Part shown: one piece after another, positions 61,533-64,000 of the stretch
How positions within the stretch are numbered: position 1 is the first letter of the stretch
Layout of the letters: every line of letters starts with the position of its first letter
NCBI GenBank assembly: GCA_020629835.1
Contig: JAHDCO010000001.1
Location: 62,001 to 126,000, forward strand
From: Granulosicoccaceae bacterium
Lineage (GTDB): Bacteria; Pseudomonadota; Gammaproteobacteria; Granulosicoccales; Granulosicoccaceae
DNA: 64,000 nt
Direction: 5' to 3'
Made by a program: the position numbers and the translations under genes
The notes under the pieces: generated by a model
What the model saw: the letters and a program-made list of their open reading frames with translations, nothing else
Database searches by the model: none
Told to the model about the DNA's origin: nothing

Positions 61533-62085
61533 CGAGACACCGTTTTAACGCCAGTAGACTTCGACGTATCCAACTCTTTACTGTACCAACCGGAGACCCC
61601 ATCTCGCGGCTCAGCTCATCGTGTGAATAACCTTCGACATAGGCTTTCACCACACAATAGCGTGGCTTATCTGTGAGCCGACCCAAGCAGTTTAGTAACA
61701 GGCCACGCAGCGCCTGATTATCAGGGGAGTCCGCTGATGGTGCAGCACCGAGCATGTCGAGTAAGGCATTGTCATCGTGCAGGTCGTGATCGGGCCGGAC
61801 TTTTTGATACCGCAGGGTGTCTATAGCTTGATTACGGGCGATTCGGCCCATCCACGCCATTGGAGCGGCGCGGTCGGATTTAAATCGATGTGCGTTTTCC
61901 CAAATCTTCACGAAAGTCTCTTGCAGTGCCTCTTCAGCGATGGCCTCTGTCTTCAACATACGCACGAGGATCCGAAAAAGAGGCAAGGAGACTTGTTGAT
62001 ACAAGGACTCCATCGCAGAAACGTTACCTTCGGCAACATCTCGCAACAGCGCTGCAATCAATATGTCCTGATCTGTGGTTTGCAT
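61519..62085 (-). CDS. ECF-family RNA polymerase sigma factor
   Basis: This 188-residue sigma factor has only regions 2 and 4. Region 2 reads MESLYQQVSLPLFRILVRML, EEALQETFVKIWENAHRFK and AAPMAWMGRIARNQAIDTLR; region 4 reads LGRLTDKPRYCVVKAYVEGY, SHDELSREMGSPVGTVKSWI and RRSLLALKRCLDE. It belongs to the group that pairs with RskA-type anti-sigma factors. The downstream anti-sigma gene overlaps it. The DUF4331 operon starts 217 bp away on the other strand and carries an ECF-type promoter, so it is the likely target. Confidence 0.93.
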   Translation of the reverse strand: MQTTDQDILIAALLRDVAEGNVSAMESLYQQVSLPLFRILVRMLKTEAIAEEALQETFVKIWENAHRFKSDRAAPMAWMGRIARNQAIDTLRYQKVRPDHDLHDDNALLDMLGAAPSADSPDNQALRGLLLNCLGRLTDKPRYCVVKAYVEGYSHDELSREMGSPVGTVKSWIRRSLLALKRCLDEHE

Positions 62086-62218
62086 GGAGCGCTGCTGACT
62101 ATCCGGTTTTTATTTATCGGCTGTAATAGGAGCATAGCATAGCGATGAAGGGGTAAAAATGACGGTCAGATAGGGCGTTCAATGAAGTAAAAGACACGCG
62201 AAGTTTTTTTTCTAAGGG

Positions 62219-62246
62219 TGCAACTTTTATAAATCTGTGGGCGTAA
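62219..62246 (+). promoter_or_regulatory. Candidate ECF-sigma promoter of DUF4331 operon
   Basis: TGCAAC (62219-62224) and CGTAA (62242-62246) are separated by 17 bp. This matches the AAC...CGT architecture of ECF promoters. It lies 56 nt ahead of the DUF4331 start codon and close to the divergent ECF sigma gene. Confidence 0.45.
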
Positions 62247-62301
62247 GGCGTTTTAGGAAGCGAGATTCGCTTCACTACTTGAATACCCTCTTGGAGAATT
62301 T

Positions 62302-63888
62302 ATGAAACGCCTACCAGTTTCGTTTAACAGAACGCTTAGCCACGTGTGTTGTGCTGTTGTTGCCACCGTGCTTACCGCATCAGCACAGGCTTCATCACAT
62401 GGTGAAGCTCCGTTTGTGAAAACACGCCCAGCCGTTGACGCTACCGATTTCTATATGTTCCGCAGTTACGAACCGGGACGCGAAGATTACATTACTTTGA
62501 TAGCCAACTATTACCCGTTACAGGACCCGTACGGCGGCCCGAACTACTTTGCCTTGGATGCAGATGCAATTTATGAATTGCACATCGATAACGACGGAGA
62601 TGCTGTTGAAGATCTGACTTTTCTGTTTGATTTTGACAACGGATTGCAAAATTCAGATGAAGGCCTGGCCCTACAGGTTGGAGGAGAGTCTGTTGCGGTG
62701 CCTCTTAAGCACATTGGGCCACTGGGTACCGGTGATAACCGAGGGGTTTTAAATGTTAATGAAACGTACCTGGTGGGTATGGTTGCAGGCGATCGTCGTG
62801 GGTCTTCGCCCGATTGGGCGCAACGCCCTGATTCAGGGTTACGTTTGTTTTCCAAGCCCTACGATAACGTGGGCACAAAGAGCTACCCCCAAGGCTATGA
62901 CGCCTACGTCAAGAGCCTAACCAACACGGGTGAACTGTATTACAACGTTGAATTTGGACTCTGTCCAACGCACGCAAATCAAGGACGTGTATTCGTTGGT
63001 CAGCGTAAAGATAGCTTCTCAGTAGCGCTGGGTGAAGTCTTTGACTTGGTTAATTTTGTACCTTTAGCTAATGCGTTGCCCGATGATGCACTACGTGATG
63101 ACTTAGGCGATAAAAACGTAACCAGCCTGGCGTTAGAAATACATAAAGACTGCTTGGTAGGTGACGGTAACGGTGTTATTGGTGGTTGGACGACTGCTAG
63201 CCAACGTAACTCGGAATTTTTAAATGCATCGCCGTCTTATCGAGAACCTGCGCAGCGACGAGGTCTTTACCAGCAGGTATCGCGTTTAGGTCAGCCGCTG
63301 GTAAACGAAGTGGTCATCGGTTTACCGGATAAAAATACGTTTAATGCCAGCGAACCACAGAATGACGCACAGTTTGCTACGTACGTAACACATCCAACCC
63401 TGCCGACCATACTCGATATCTTATTTCGGGATGCGGTAGGTGCGTCCTCAACCATTGCACCAACAAACTACCCGCGCATGGACTTGGTGACTGTGTTTCT
63501 GACAGGCGTTCCTGGCGTGAATCAGTTAGCGACGGTTACGCCATCGGAAATTCTACGTCTGAATACAGGCATACCCGCTACCGCTAAAGACAATCAACAT
63601 AACTTAGGTGTTGTTGCTGGTGATTTAGCCGGTTTCCCGAATGGTCGCAGACCCGGCGATGATGTAACTGACATCGCCTTGCGAGCCATGATGGGTGCGC
63701 TTTGTCATCCTGTGGCGCTGGATCTGGATGCTAGTGGAACCGCGGGGGATGCAGGCGATAACTTAGGAGTGTGTAGCCCAAGTGATGCGATTGTTGGAAC
63801 CGCGCCGTTCACCGACGGCGCACCGCAAAATGCCGATCAGTTTATGAATCACTTTCCGTACTTAACCACGCCCATCGCAGGCTCATAA
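62302..63888 (+). CDS. Secreted DUF4331 family protein
   Basis: This 528-residue exported protein has a signal peptide (LSHVCCAVVATVLTASAQAS) with cleavage expected after AQA. The mature protein begins with the family hallmark SSHGEAPFVKTRPAVDATDF, followed by YITLIANYYPLQDPYGGPNY, YELHIDNDGDAVEDLTFLFD, NTFNASEPQNDAQFATYVTH and the C-terminal FPNGRRPGDDVTDIALRAMM. DUF4331 proteins are frequently found beside ECF sigma/anti-sigma genes, and their function is unknown. GGAG precedes the ATG. A lipoprotein gene starts 10 nt after its stop. Confidence 0.92.
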   Translation: MKRLPVSFNRTLSHVCCAVVATVLTASAQASSHGEAPFVKTRPAVDATDFYMFRSYEPGREDYITLIANYYPLQDPYGGPNYFALDADAIYELHIDNDGDAVEDLTFLFDFDNGLQNSDEGLALQVGGESVAVPLKHIGPLGTGDNRGVLNVNETYLVGMVAGDRRGSSPDWAQRPDSGLRLFSKPYDNVGTKSYPQGYDAYVKSLTNTGELYYNVEFGLCPTHANQGRVFVGQRKDSFSVALGEVFDLVNFVPLANALPDDALRDDLGDKNVTSLALEIHKDCLVGDGNGVIGGWTTASQRNSEFLNASPSYREPAQRRGLYQQVSRLGQPLVNEVVIGLPDKNTFNASEPQNDAQFATYVTHPTLPTILDILFRDAVGASSTIAPTNYPRMDLVTVFLTGVPGVNQLATVTPSEILRLNTGIPATAKDNQHNLGVVAGDLAGFPNGRRPGDDVTDIALRAMMGALCHPVALDLDASGTAGDAGDNLGVCSPSDAIVGTAPFTDGAPQNADQFMNHFPYLTTPIAGS

Positions 63889-63898
63889 GGAGACGGGT

Positions 63899-64000
63899 AT
63901 GCGTTCGCGGATGAACAAGATTACGCAAAGGATTCTTACCGTGGTTTTGATCGCAAGCGCTGCCGCTGGCTGTAGCGGCGGTGGTAGCGTGACGTCCGGT
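63899..64000 (+). CDS. Lipoprotein, 3'-truncated by window edge
   Basis: This is the first 34 codons of a gene that runs off the right edge. The leader MRSRMNKITQRILTVVLIAS ends in AAAGCSGGGS, a lipobox with lipidation at Cys26. AAGGAG lies 7 nt before ATG 63899. It follows the DUF4331 gene by 10 nt and belongs to the same operon; such loci often continue with tetratricopeptide or further exported proteins. Nothing more can be said without the rest. Confidence 0.75.
   Translation, partial: MRSRMNKITQRILTVVLIASAAAGCSGGGSVTSG

Overview
This 64 kb window looks like a chromosomal segment of a free-living, probably marine, gammaproteobacterium. The evidence is ClpB and GltX of gammaproteobacterial type, a FleQ/FleN/FliA polar-flagellum regulatory set, PrpB and PrpF proteins, sulfoacetaldehyde acetyltransferase with a TauR regulator, TAXI-TRAP and TctABC uptake systems, and DUF1501/DUF1800 proteins. 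Genus cannot be fixed from the sequence; a Granulosicoccus/Chromatiales-like organism is only a guess. There are no rRNA genes, insertion sequences, prophage genes or CRISPR arrays, and coding density is high.

Layout. 1-7.5 kb is housekeeping and stress: the clpB 3' part, a PP2C phosphatase, gltX, tRNA-Ala(GGC), an MFS carrier, a DUF7282 secreted protein, a DUF2805 protein and an Hsp20 chaperone with heat-shock-type promoters. 8.1-13.8 kb is a compact flagellar control block (flgM, fleQ, fleN, fliA, a GYF_2 membrane protein and a degenerate GGDEF protein) without structural flagellar genes. tRNA-Glu(TTC) follows. 14.1-21.9 kb is the most distinctive region: an operon of an aconitase-family hydratase, prpF, tctC, prpB, tctB and tctA. 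It couples a tripartite tricarboxylate importer to the lower half of the methylcitrate pathway with no methylcitrate synthase gene.

22-32.7 kb carries an RND efflux pump with its adaptor, a lipoprotein hydrolase, a GDPD with a small lipoprotein, a HisN-type phosphatase, an Ig-repeat lipoprotein and an OmpA-like/coiled-coil pair. 32.7-37 kb is a sulfonate unit (tauR, xsc, beta-hydroxyacid dehydrogenase). 37-44.6 kb encodes envelope and surface proteins: Kelch/Ca-repeat, a repeat-rich peptidoglycan-binding protein, DUF457, DUF1840 and the DUF1800-DUF1501 pair. 44.7-52.2 kb holds a DMT exporter, ppk1 with a divergent DHH phosphoesterase, a molybdopterin oxidoreductase and a VanZ-like protein. 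52.2-58.2 kb is a regulated uptake unit (DctB-like kinase, REC-Fis regulator, TAXI binding protein, fused TRAP permease). 58.2-64 kb ends with a methyltransferase, an MscS channel, an ECF sigma/anti-sigma pair and a divergent DUF4331/lipoprotein operon cut by the window end.

Themes. Two substrate-binding-protein genes (tctC and the TAXI gene) are each followed by a perfect 12-13 bp hairpin before the rest of the operon, which would favour excess binding protein over permease. Two genes (prpB and the molybdopterin oxidoreductase) have no ATG/GTG/TTG that yields a full-length protein, but each has a Shine-Dalgarno sequence exactly 7 nt before an ATC or ATT codon. FleN lacks the P-loop lysine. 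Several intergenic regions hold short tandem arrays with 11-14 bp periods.
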